Origin: Oryza sativa Japonica Group
Taxonomy: Eukaryota; Streptophyta; Magnoliopsida; Poales; Poaceae
Reading direction: 5' to 3'
Assembly (NCBI RefSeq): GCF_034140825.1
Contig: NC_089036.1
Span: forward strand, 126,501-190,500
DNA length: 64,000 bases
A program made the translations under genes and the position numbers. The notes below the pieces were generated by a model. That model was not told the origin of the DNA, did not search any database, and saw only the letters and a program-made list of their open reading frames with translations. The number at the start of each line of letters is the position of its first letter. The first letter of the stretch is position 1. Of the stretch, positions 43,202-53,695 are shown piece by piece.

Positions 43202-43729
43202 TTTAGAAGAAGAGGAGTACCCTTTTTGGCAGTTGGCAACCATTTTTACACTGGAGGCAGGCAGAATTTCACAGTTGCATCTGAGACGTTTTTTCTTTTC
43301 CTGTGTGTAATTGTTGCGTACGTCAATGTGGCAGATGAGAGGAGTAGTAGGTTATGAATGGCCAGCATTATGACAGTTTATTGTTGCTCGACCTTACAGA
43401 AGAGCTGAAACAGTGCAACATAATGTTTTTAAGGTTGAGAATTATGCAAGCTGAAGTAGTTGGTAATAACCGGGAGAGGATTGTGTTGTCGTTGGAGTAG
43501 ATGATGATTTTACTAGCTAGTTAGATCGAGTTACAAACATATAATTAATTAATTAAGGGGGCATTGGCAGATTACAATAATAAATAAATTATTTACATGA
43601 TAATCGAGTTAGCAGTGATCGTGTTTATATAGGGCCTAAGGAGGAGTATATATATGTATTTAGCAAGAAGTGGGTTGTTAGTTACAGGCAGGGCAGCAGG
43701 AGGGTGGGGGGATTGAATTATTATTATTA
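43202..43729. other. 3' UTR of chaperonin-60 beta and downstream flank of the small minus-strand gene
   Basis: No further coding exon. The two genes converge here, so both 3' UTRs should lie in this stretch. Confidence 0.45.
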
Positions 43730-44200
43730 TTAGGCGGCGGTGTTGTTGGCGCGGAGGTCCTCGAAGCTCCAGTCACGGCGGACGCCGCCGCTGCGACGGA
43801 GACGAGGAGGAGGGCCGCCGCCTTTACATTCCATCAGCTGCGACGCCGACGCCTCCTCCACCGTCGATTTGCACTTGCGCACCTGCTTCTGCTGCTGCAG
43901 CATCGGCTGCTTCTTCTTCTTTTCGTCGTCGTCGTCGTGGTTGCTGTTGCTGGACGACGACGTGGGCGTCATGGGCGCCGGTGGTGGTGGATCGAGCAGC
44001 AGCAATGCGGATTGGGGCGTCCTGACCGGGGCGTAGCGCGGCTGCGCGAGGAGTCCGTCAGCGGTGACACCTCGTTTCAGGGCGGTGCAGCAGGTGGCCG
44101 TCTGCGGCTGACGCCGCCCATCGTACTCGTCTTCTTCCACGCCACCTCGTTGCCGTTGCCTGGTCACCAGGTTGCACGTCAGGTACGACGAAAGGCTCAT
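43730..44200 (-). CDS. Unrecognised small basic protein
   Basis: Single open frame of 156 codons with GC-rich codon use like a genuine grass gene. I do not recognise the family. Visible features are the N-terminus MSLSSYLTCNLVTRQRQR, a Pro-rich middle (LLLLDPPPPAPMTP), a Ser/Asn/Asp-rich low-complexity run ending in Lys (HDDDDEKKKKQ), a Lys/Arg segment with Cys (VRKCKSTVEEASASQLMECK), and a basic C-terminus SGGVRRDWSFEDLRANNTAA. There is no signal peptide or membrane segment. The composition suggests a disordered, possibly nuclear protein, but that is only inference. The opposite strand is also open, so annotation depends on transcript evidence. Confidence 0.5.
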   Translation of the reverse strand: MSLSSYLTCNLVTRQRQRGGVEEDEYDGRRQPQTATCCTALKRGVTADGLLAQPRYAPVRTPQSALLLLDPPPPAPMTPTSSSSNSNHDDDDEKKKKQPMLQQQKQVRKCKSTVEEASASQLMECKGGGPPPRLRRSGGVRRDWSFEDLRANNTAA

Positions 44201-44553
44201 CTCGATCTCTATAGCTCCTCACTTGATCATCTACTATCACAATCTCTCTCTCTCTTTTTCCATAGAATTTTATAGCTCGCTCACCGTCCTAATTTTGAGC
44301 GGCCGCCCGGCTAATTTTTGGATGGATGGATGGATTCACCCAAATTAGCTAATTAACTGATTAACTGATGACCAACGGCATGCATGCGTCAAAACACTAA
44401 TAATATTCGCCCAGCTAATTTGAGCATCCGCATGTAGTCCACTAGATACACATCTTGTTCTTTCTTTTTATCACAAGTAACCACATGTTTTTTATACTCT
44501 CATGTACAATTGAGAAAATCATTCTGTTCAAAATTGTATTGTGATTCATGTGT

Positions 44554-44887
44554 TTGTTTTTTTTTGAAAGGAGGGCAAAAGCTTTGCCTCGTATATTGAT
44601 AGAGATGGGGAAAATACAGGACGATAGAATTATGTACATGGCTAGTCTAAAAAAGAACTAAGCCCGCAAAAGGTGATGATTAAGTGATATCTCTCAAGAT
44701 TCCGAACTCTTGAAGCTTAGAGGCTCCTACTTTAACTCATGCCTGACCTTCCTCTTTTATCTTGGTGAGGATGGATGCCGGTGGCGATGCAGTGTTTCAA
44801 AAAATTTATTCATTTCGCTCACACCATATTTCCTAGGATACCAAGATCACCAGAGTACGCAGGGGAATGCGGAGGTTGTTAGCGAGA
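44554..44887 (-). mobile_element. 5'-truncated non-LTR insertion (LINE 3' end)
   Basis: 334 bp inserted on the minus strand; its A-tail shows as ttgtttttttttg at the left. It is flanked by the identical 16-bp duplication attgtgattcatgtgt (44538-44553 and 44888-44903). The end sequence gaaaggagggcaaaagcttt gcctcgtatattgat is a familiar rice LINE 3' end. Confidence 0.88.
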
Positions 44888-45000
44888 ATTGTGATTCATG
44901 TGTGACATTTGCGGCGGAAATTATGATGAATTTGTTGTGACTTAGTTTCATCTTTGCATTTGTTGTGCAAAACTAGGATGTTCAAGGTATTTTACACTTA

Positions 45001-45239
45001 GGCTGTGTTTGATACTTGGGGTTGGGAACCCAACTCCACCGTACGGAAAACAGAGCAGTCCATTAGCGCGCGATTAATTAAGTAGTAGCTATTTTTTTTT
45101 GAAAAATGGATTAATTTGATTTTTTAAAACAATTTTCATATAGAAACTTTTTATAAAAATATACTATTTAGCAGTTTAAAAAGCATGCACACGGAAAATG
45201 AAGGAGATGGGTTGGGAACCTTTAGGAACGAACGTAGCC
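45001..45239. mobile_element. MITE with TTA target site (PIF/Harbinger-like)
   Basis: The ends ggctgtgtttgatacttggg and, reversed, ggctacgttcgttcctaaag are related, and TTA flanks both sides. It contains gcgcgcgattaattaagtag and ttttataaaaatata, blocks of an abundant rice MITE. Confidence 0.7.
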
Positions 45240-45510
45240 TTAGTCATACACGTGGCGGGCAGGGCGCGACATGGGGCGCCCGATTTTACTCCCCACGTGG
45301 GCGCCCGATTCTAGGCATCATTTGCATTTATGTATGCATGTGCAGGCTTGCTGCAAAGATATTAGTTCTGCATATATCATCATGCAGTAAGTATGCATTG
45401 ATTAATGGATCATCGATCGTACACACTACACAGACATGCATGCATGATAGTACTAGCTAGTGATATTTGGATATCGAATTAATTGGTAGTAGTAGCTGGT
45501 AGCAATATGG

Positions 45511-46056
45511 CTAGAGCAAGGAGATGATGGCGAGGGAGATGACGCCGTGCTGGAAGAGGGGCTTGGTCCTGGCCTTGATGGCCGGCGGCGTGGCCATGCC
45601 CTGCCCCTTGAACTCGTCCTCGCAGGTCACCGGCGCGTCGGTGGTGGCGCTCATCGCCGTCTTGGCGTCGCCGTACCTCCACGACTCGATCGCCGCCACG
45701 GCGTTGCCGAGGTTGTAGGCGGCGTCGCGGAACACCTCCAGGCACGAGTCGAGGCAGGACCTCGGCGGCGACCCCGGCGGCGCCCTGTCGCGGAGCACCC
45801 TGGCCTCGGAGGCGATGGTGGCCAGGGCGGAGCGGAGCGGCATGGTGGAGAAGAGGGCGAGGCCATGGAGGTCGGCGCCTGGGTACCCCGACAGGGACGA
45901 CACGCACAGGGTGTAGTTCACGTTGGGGTTGCTCCTGCTGCATTGCCCGCACGTCTCCTCCACTATATCCTCGCCCGCCGCCGCCACTGCCGCCGGCGAC
46001 GACGCAATGACCATTATTACAAACAAGAAGCAGACGCTGCCGCAGAGAGTGGCCAT
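45511..46056 (-). CDS. Invertase/pectin methylesterase inhibitor (PMEI domain) 1
   Basis: Single-exon gene of 181 aa. An N-terminal signal peptide (MATLCGSVCFLFVIMVIASS, then Ala-rich) targets it to the secretory path. The PMEI fold follows: EDIVEETCGQCSRSNPNVNY and TLCVSSL give the first Cys pair, SCLDSCLEVFRDAAYNLGNA the middle helix, and VTCEDEFKG the last conserved Cys region. Members inhibit either cell-wall/vacuolar invertase or pectin methylesterase in the apoplast; sequence alone does not tell which. The C-terminus is hydrophobic (VISLAIISLL), as for family helix alpha-7. A second PMEI gene lies 2.5 kb away on the same strand. Confidence 0.88.
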   Translation of the reverse strand: MATLCGSVCFLFVIMVIASSPAAVAAAGEDIVEETCGQCSRSNPNVNYTLCVSSLSGYPGADLHGLALFSTMPLRSALATIASEARVLRDRAPPGSPPRSCLDSCLEVFRDAAYNLGNAVAAIESWRYGDAKTAMSATTDAPVTCEDEFKGQGMATPPAIKARTKPLFQHGVISLAIISLL

Positions 46057-46207
46057 GTCGATCGACCGACCGACCTTATGGTTAGCAACGTCGACGTACT
46101 ACCACTGCGTACAAGCTAGCTAGTGTATATATGCATGCTTGTGGGATTAGTTACTAATCAACGTCTTCTAGATAGTACACAGTACGAATAGTACACATGC
46201 TACACTT

Positions 46208-47243
46208 TTTTTTTTCGAGGGGACAGGCAGGGAGCTCCTGCGATTCACCGTAGAAGAAGAGAGTTGATCCAGTTTATAAGGGAAATCAGACCTAAAAACC
46301 TTACAACAGCACGGTTAATTAAAGGAAAACCGGCAAAACCCCCGACATCGACAAACTGAACCTAAGTACAGCCGTCCAACAAGAGATAAACTCCTAAAAC
46401 GAAGCCTTCAAGAAGGTTACGCCGACAGAACGGCGACATCGTCCGATCCTAACGAATCTAGGTTTTCACCCGGAGAAAACTCTTGAAGTGGAGTTGAACG
46501 AGGGCTCCAGTAGCAACGCCTTCAAGAAGGTAAACGGCGCCCAAGGGCGTCGCCGTTGCTAGCACCGAGAGCGGAGCAAGACTTTCGCCTTGGAGCACCC
46601 ATCAACCATAGCATCCACGACGGGAGCCACCAAATGTCACCTGCACACCGAGGATACCTGCGATATTCACACCACCTGCACGACGATCGGACTCCAACCA
46701 CCCTGTTCCCACCCGAGGACGCGTTGGATCTGGGCAAGGAGCCAGATCCGGCCGTCTTCCTCTCCACCAATGCCGGCCGACGCCAGTGGCAGCCGCGGGG
46801 TGCCTGCGTGCTCTTGCCTCCGCCGGCTGCCGCGCCGCCGCCGGATCCGGGTGCGCCACCGCCGGATCCGCAGCCTCCACCATCGCCACCCCAACGCCGT
46901 CGCCATCCCCGCCGCCGTCACCCACAACACCACCCGGCGCAACTCACCTCGACCGCCACCGTCGCCCGTCCCCGCTGCCGTCGTCGTCCCCGCCGCCAGC
47001 CCATCCCGCCAGATCCGGCCGGAACGGCGCGGATCTGGCGGACACCGCCGTCGCCATTCCGGGCGGCTCCCCAGGCCGCCCGAGCGCGAGGAGACGAGGA
47101 GCGCCCCGCTGCCGCCGTCCTTGCGGCCGCGCGGCTTCGCCGGCGGTCGCTCGGGCGACGGCGAGGCGGAGAAGGGGGTGGGGGTGGGGGAGAGGGGCGG
47201 CCGGGTCGTCGCCTCCCGAGCCGCTCCTGGGGAGAGCGACGCC
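46208..47243 (-). mobile_element. Non-LTR retroposon, about 1 kb, GC-rich
   Basis: Flanked by an identical 17-bp duplication, gtacacatgctacactt (46191-46207 and 47244-47260). A poly-T run at the left (46208-46214) is its A-tail, so it lies on the minus strand. The 5' half is very GC-rich (Ser/Pro/Arg-like frames on both strands), the 3' part is plain. I recognise no reverse transcriptase. It is either a non-autonomous LINE relative or a retrocopy of a transcript. Confidence 0.8.
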
Positions 47244-47260
47244 GTACACATGCTACACTT

Positions 47261-48554
47261 ATTCTTATCAACACACATGTACACCTATTATATAAGTATC
47301 TCTGATAGATTGAACCGGTATATATATATATCCTGAGACGAAGTCATTATAAATATCTCACTGTCAATGAGCATATATATGTTACCTTGATATTGACAAA
47401 GTTATCATTGTCACATCACTGTCGATGTGGACGTCACCTATCACTGATATATCTTGATATTGCTAAAATCATCATTGACGCATCACTGATCATTATCTAA
47501 AAAATTAACGCATCACTTTTGACGCGTACATCACCTAACATTAAAAAATTATTTATCGTAAATATGAGCACATGTGTTAATTCTAAGACTATTAGTATAC
47601 ACTACTCAAGCCGTTCGTTCTGCGAGTGGTTAGCAGTTATGTTGCAACCGAAACCTGAACAGCTTTGCTCTGCTCTCAACTAAATAGTACTCCATCTATA
47701 GCTCTAGCTTCTTAGTTGTGATATCTTAGTTGTCCTTGTTTAGCCAAATGCATCCCCTTTAACTTTTAAAATGGAAGGATGCTTTCCTTGAATATTTATA
47801 TATTGGGTCCAAAATTTTGGATTCCTCGACATGGATGTACGATAATCTCCGCTTGTGTTTGATCAATGTGATCACTTATACTCTCGCATTAGTTAATTGT
47901 AATGATGTGTACAGTACTAGTACTAGACAGCGTTTTGTCGACATTGATACAAGTTCAGTTTCTCAATTAATTGCATGGCAAATAAATATTGCATTTGGAA
48001 CCGATCGAACAGACTCCTGCAGTATATCTCAAATCCAGATATTGTTTTCTTTAGAAAAAAAAAAGATAATCCAGAGATTATGACAACAGGTTATTCACTT
48101 CATTTAGTCTGACGACATGCTTGTAATCTATAAAATTTCCTTGCACTAGCTAGTAGTAGCATTGGCTCATAGAGATCGTTCGATTTCCTTTTTCTTGTTG
48201 ATCTGAATTTCTTAGATCGATGAGCAATATTTTTACATTTGATCATTGAGATCGAAACCATGCACATGTGAACATATGTACCAAATCAACAGGACTGAGG
48301 AAAATAAAAAGTACACAGTAAATTAATCGTGTTATTATTCATTCGTCTTTCATCTGATGAACAATTAAATCCTACAGTACATATTCAATTCAATCAGCAA
48401 TTAATAATAATAATAATAATAATTTAAGTAAAAGAAGAAGAAATTCCAGCGGATGATCGATCGATGAGAATGCAAATTAATAAGGAGTAGTAGAAATAAA
48501 ATTAGGCAGAGGCAGGCAGGCGATAGATGGAAGTAAGGAAGAAATGGAGGAAGA
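47261..48554. other. Intergenic DNA between the two PMEI genes
   Basis: AT-rich with a (TAA)n run at about 48404-48421. No coding exon, RNA gene or clear element border seen. Confidence 0.45.
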
Positions 48555-49160
48555 TTAGGCGGCGGCGTGGGTGAAGCCGATGGCGATGTGGGCCATCCTG
48601 CCGTACTCCCTGTCGTGGGCGGCGATGGGGATGTTGCCCTCGTCGCCCTTCCACGCGTCCTCGCAGCTCTCGGCGGCGCCCAGCGCGGCGGACAGCTGCT
48701 CCATGGCCGTCCCGTAGATGCGGACCTTGAGGTTGTCCAGGGCGTCGCGGAGGAGGTCGGCGGCGCCGCCGTACTGCTCAAGGCAGTGCTCGAACCGTGC
48801 GCGCGCGTCCGACGGCGACGAAGAATCCTCGGGCTCCAGCTCCGCGAGGTCGTCCATCTTGCAGACGGTGCTGGTGGCGTGGTCGATGGCCATACGGGTG
48901 GCGAGCATGGCGAGCCCGTGCAGGCTGCGGGCCTCGCTGCTGCTGCTGCGCGGGTCCGCCGTCAGCGACGCCACGCAGTGGTCGTAGGCCACCGCGTGGT
49001 GCGTCTCCGATGCCCCCCGGCACGCCTCCTCGATGCTCATCGGGCTAGCGCACTCCTCCGCCTCCTGCTCGCCCGCATGCGCCGCCGCCGCAATCATCAA
49101 CATCAGCACGCAGCACATCATCACCACGCTTCTGCTGCTGCTGCTGCTTCTGCTCTCCAT
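48555..49160 (-). CDS. Invertase/pectin methylesterase inhibitor (PMEI domain) 2
   Basis: Single-exon gene of about 201 aa from MESRSSSSSRSVVMMCCVLM, a signal peptide ending near HAGEQ. PMEI pattern: EEACRGASETHHAVAYDHCV gives the first Cys pair, FEHCLEQYGGAADLLRDALD the middle helix, and AESCEDAWKG the last conserved Cys. The frame is open 48 bp further upstream (ATGs at 49181 and 49208), but the ATG at 49160 starts the signal peptide. Less conserved than its neighbour, with an acidic Ser-rich loop (ELEPEDSSSPSD). Same apoplastic inhibitor class; target enzyme unknown. Confidence 0.85.
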   Translation of the reverse strand: MESRSSSSSRSVVMMCCVLMLMIAAAAHAGEQEAEECASPMSIEEACRGASETHHAVAYDHCVASLTADPRSSSSEARSLHGLAMLATRMAIDHATSTVCKMDDLAELEPEDSSSPSDARARFEHCLEQYGGAADLLRDALDNLKVRIYGTAMEQLSAALGAAESCEDAWKGDEGNIPIAAHDREYGRMAHIAIGFTHAAA

Positions 49161-50184
49161 CGGATCGAATCGAATCGACATATGATCGATCGATCGATCG
49201 GTCTCCAAGCTAGCTGCTTATTCTGATGGATCGATGGCTGGCTTGGATGATCGATCGATGTTAACCTGTCGATCGGGGATTGATATGATGATAGTAGCGT
49301 GGCGTACGTCCACCGATCGAGGAATTACTGGATCAGCCGATCGATCGAAGAAGACGACGACGATGATGCAAATGGATGGATCGTGTAATTAGCTGGCTAT
49401 GGTAGGCTAGATGGAATATATATATATATAAACACATTGATGCATGTATCGATCGATGGATAGATGCATGCGGCAGCTAGCGCAGAGTGCGGGCTGCCGG
49501 AGACGGTGGACCAACGGGAGTCCGGGACGGGCGCTCGCTCGTTCAATTCGCGCGATTTCTTCACGTCCATTAATTGCTTATCGACTTGAATACTTCAACT
49601 CTCTATCTGCATGCCTGCTTGCCGTTCATCCATTAATATGCATCCGTCACGTATATATGTACAGATTTACTACTCATACATGGATTTTCATCTCTCAATT
49701 GACATCTACATCTGCATATATATCATCTAAATACTTACAAAAAAACATTTTAAAATTTTGACAAGATAAATTAATTACTATAAGATATATCATCTTATCA
49801 TATTAATTAATTCGACTTGTATAGGCTGTAACAAAAAGATCAAATAAAACTACAACTAAAACTAGTTAACATACCTGCATAATTATATTTATTTATTGTT
49901 TTTATTTACAATTTATAGCAGTTGAATTTGAACATGTATATTAATTTGTAGAGTAATATATTTTATGTTAATCATTTAACTATTTAGACATGCAAGAAAC
50001 AAAACAATATCTCCTAAGTAATGAAAACTATCCTTCATATTAGTCAATTACGCAAGCTAGGCATGCACACTCATCCTTTCTTACTTTCCTCCTTTCTTTA
50101 ATTAAAGAAGGGTTGGTCTTTAAAAATTCATCCTTGACTATGTTATTGAAAAAAATCATTTATGGATATATGTGGAACGAATAC
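49161..50184. other. AT-rich intergenic DNA upstream of PMEI 2
   Basis: The first few hundred bases (many gatcgatc repeats) are the likely promoter of PMEI 2. The rest is AT-rich spacer without gene signals. Confidence 0.45.
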
Positions 50185-50195
50185 ATTAATAAGGT

Positions 50196-51241
50196 GTATT
50201 TTTTTCGCGAACGCACAAAAAATTGCACGTCAATATATTAGAAGAAATAGAGTTTTAGTTACATAGCACAACGGAATGGACTGGCCCTTGCAAAGATACG
50301 GGGAAGAGAGGGGTTAAAAGAGAAGGAGATTAAACTAAAATTGTTGCTCCTAAACAGAGGGAGAAAAGCGAAAGAAAAACCCTATCCTCCCAAAAGATCC
50401 CCAAACAAAGCGGCACTAGCTAAGGACCAGAGGCGACCCTCTTGGAGGATGGAAACTAACACCTCCAAGACCGGCGAGAGGAAAGACTCGAAAACCCTAA
50501 CACTCCGCTCCTTCCAAAGCTGCCAGGATACAAGGAGGACCAGAAAGTCGAAGGCCTTGTGAAGGTGCTCTGGGAAGCGGCCCTAGCAAACCGCAAACGG
50601 CCACCAGTCCTGAAAAGTGTCACCACGAGAAGGGACGAGCCCAGTCCAACCAGGAGGGGACAGGATGTTGTGCCAGATTTAGCGAGCGAACACACAGTCG
50701 AGTAGGATGTGGTTCACCATTTCAAGCTCCTTGCGCGCAAAAGGGATAGACCGAGTGGTTGTCAATGTCGTACTTTTGCAAAAGCTCAGCAGTCCAACAA
50801 CATTGCTAGAGTGCAAACCAAAGGAACTAATTGCACTTGGCAAGGCCCTTGGCCTGCCACGGTAAGTCGGTGCAAGGAAAGGGAAGTTGCCCTAGGAAGA
50901 AGGCATGGTAGGCCGAGCGGGCCGAGTAGCACTGTTCCCCCGTCCAACGCCATACCAGACGGTCTCCAGTGCTCGGAGAGAGTTGGATAGGACACACTGC
51001 ATTCCAGACCATCAGGAATTGGGATATGACCGGGACAGTGAGGACGCCACGGATATCCCTTACCCAGGAGTTGCCAGCGAGGGCGAAGGCCACATTGCGC
51101 GATGCCCTGAGACGTGGGGGCACTACAAGGAGAAGGTCCGGCGCCATAAAGGCCATAGAGCGGCCATGTATCCACTGGTCCGACCAGAAGAGGGCCAACA
51201 TGGTTTTGAGGTAAGCCCAGTAGGAATGGCCGGAGCCAGCG
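50196..51241 (-). mobile_element. 5'-truncated LINE with C-terminal reverse-transcriptase remnant
   Basis: About 1.05 kb inserted on the minus strand and flanked by attaataaggt at 50185-50195 and 51242-51252. The 3' end reads tctaatatattga..gcgttcgcg then A-tail. The minus-strand frame from about 51240 to 50827 gives LFWSDQWIHGRSMAF, then VWRWTGEQCYSARSAYHAFF and PWQAKGLAKC, the zf-RVT type region found at the C-terminus of plant LINE reverse transcriptases. The rest of the LINE is missing, so it is inactive. Confidence 0.9.
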
Positions 51242-51252
51242 ATTAATAAGGT

Positions 51253-52113
51253 ATATAATTGCAAGCTAAGCTGCCAGATGCACAAATCAATTGGTCCAGA
51301 TTCGTGGTGACGTCCATAGACGATAGTATAAATTAAGACGACGCCAAGAGAACTAATCAAGCGAATCTCAGTGCATGCATGAGCGAGTGCAAATATTATT
51401 GTTCTTGTCTTATACTACTATCTTACAGTTTAAAAAGTAATTGCGTGATAATGGCGTGGAATAAAGCTATATATGTTTACTCTCAATCACTTCACTTTAG
51501 TTGCAGTTTTGGCAAATGCGAGCATCCATCATCGGTTGGTTGTGATATATCCCACGACCAATATAGTATATAATCACTCTTATCTTCTTTTCATTGTCCA
51601 CTTACAGTACAGCAGATGAACCATGCATTGGGATGCTATATATATACTAATTGATCGGAGATAGATTTTTGTCCCAAAAGATGTCCCCTCATTTCTTCTA
51701 TGTCGTTACGTGTTGTCTAAATAGCTATGAAAAAAATAGAAAAAAATAATTAATAAAATAGATAAATATGAGGCATATCACCGTTACTCTATAAACATGC
51801 AATTAATTCAACCTCTATAAGTTATAATAAAAGAACAAATCTGACTCTAACTAGTACATGTACTATTTATGGTCATATTTGTTCTTTTTCTAATTTATAT
51901 AGGTTAAATTTAAAATTACATATTTACGGAGTGATATATCACATACTAATTTATCTTGCCTTTTTCTCAAAATATTTTATAACCGTTTAGGTGACACTAA
52001 GAAAACAAGGAAACATTCTATAGATATTTTAGCTAATTGCTCTTGGTCTTTGCTAAAATATAATAATAGTATTGGTTAGAACAAACTATATACTTATATT
52101 AATTTATGGTCAA
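51253..52113. other. Intergenic DNA, 3' flank of WAT1-like gene 1
   Basis: AT-rich spacer; no gene or clear repeat edge. The right end should hold the 3' UTR of the minus-strand transporter gene. Confidence 0.4.
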
Positions 52114-53695
52114 TTATAATTTGAGTGGTGAAGGTGGTTGCTGTTGGGCTTTGATGGTGTTGGGCGCCTCTTCATCATCAACAGGCAGGTGCTTGGGTTC
52201 AGGACAACAAACCACCACCACCACCGAGGAGGCAGCTGCAGCGTCCTTCTTCTTCCCCCACAGCAGAAGGTACAGACCTAGGATCATCAACACTGATCCT
52301 AGCACGCTGCCATATATCATCATATATGCAAGGATGAAATCAATTAATTATATATCATGCATGCATATACATATATATATATATATCGTCGTCAATGCAT
52401 AGTACTATATACATATATACCTGCCGAGGTGGAGCTGCTCATGGAGGAAGAAGAAGTCGATGAAGGCAACCATGATCTGGATGACCGGGATGAAGGCTGC
52501 CGTGAACACAGGGCCCCTCTTCCCCACACACCATGTCATTATCAGGTACCCTACTCCAGACGCCATCACCCCCTGCATGCATGCGCCCCCACACAATTAA
52601 TTCATCTGTATATATGTGCATGGTGATAGATGTACTATTAGCAAGGCATATGTAATTAATTGATTAATTACCGAGTAGATGACAGTGACGATCTCCACTT
52701 TGTTGGTGAGAGTCCAGGCGGAGGCTGTGAGCCTCTCGGTGGCCAGTGTGAGCGCCCCACCCTGCAGCGTGCTGATGAAGAACATGATGGCCGTGCAGGA
52801 GTAGATCGCCGGGTATTTCTTGGTCAGCTTCCCCTGCAGCAGCAGCCACAGCGAGAAGCACAGGCAGTTCCCCAGCAGCATCACCGTCCCCAGCGTCCAT
52901 TGCTTATTGTTCTTCACCATCACTGACCCACCATGTCCTCCTCCTGCAGAAGCATCCATGGCAGCAGCAGCTGATGGGTGGTTTGTGAGTGCCACGCCCT
53001 TGTAGAGGCTCAGCAACAGCACACCTGCCATGGACGTGAGCGTACCAAGGACCTTGGCACCTCCTGCCATGCTCTTCATGTTGAGGGATTCCACCCCTAG
53101 CGCAATGGCGATGAGGAAGGTGAGCACAGGAGACAAGTTGGCGAATGTTATCGCGTACGTCGCCGTCGTGTACTGCAACCCGTAGAAGAAGCTGTACTGC
53201 GACAGACCAGCACTGCATATACATATAGCCATACATCCCTAGCTCTGAATTATTATCACTTTAATTTAATTACCATACTTCATCAACAAATTAATAAACT
53301 ATTGCATGCATTTGAACTTAGAATTGAAAGAACAAACACAGTAGATGATTACCCAAGCAATGCACTGAAGAAGAGGTACACAAATATCTCCCATGTCATC
53401 TTAGGCCTTGTGTTCCTGCCTCAATTAATTAAACATACTCCTATTAGTACAATAATGAATTAATTCTCTGAGAGAGAAACATGCAATTAATTGTTCATGT
53501 ATATATATACCGTTCTTTGAAATAGGCAATCGGAGATAGGAAGAGAGTGGCCACCAGCTGCCGGAGTGTGATGAGGACAAGGCGATTCAGACCTTGTTCC
53601 AGCGCCTTCTTCACTAGCGCTGTCATCACCGCAGAGATGAGGTCGAACACCAGCATTGTCATCACCGTCCTACACTCCTCAGCCTGCAACATCAT
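52114..53695 (-). CDS. WAT1-related transporter (nodulin MtN21/EamA family) 1
   Basis: Five exons (53511..53695, 53353..53415, 52672..53212, 52421..52572, 52114..52306) give about 377 aa. Two EamA modules with around ten membrane segments: MLVFDLISAVMTALVKKALE at the start, NTRPKMTWEIFVYLFFSALL, YTTATYAITFANLSPVLTFL, CLCFSLWLLLQGKLTKKYPA, and GYLIMTWCVGKRGPVFTAAF then IDFFFLHEQLHLG. These motifs are characteristic of plant WAT1/UMAMIT (drug/metabolite exporter) proteins, which move auxin or amino acids across vacuolar or plasma membranes; the substrate here is unknown. The C-terminal tail is poly-Val then Pro/Gln-rich. Compared with its neighbour, exons 3 and 4 are fused (no intron). Confidence 0.92.

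Noticed and set aside
46556-47336. Two overlapping 250-codon plus-strand frames
   Set aside because: They fall within a retroposon bounded by a 17-bp target duplication and consist of compositionally biased sequence.
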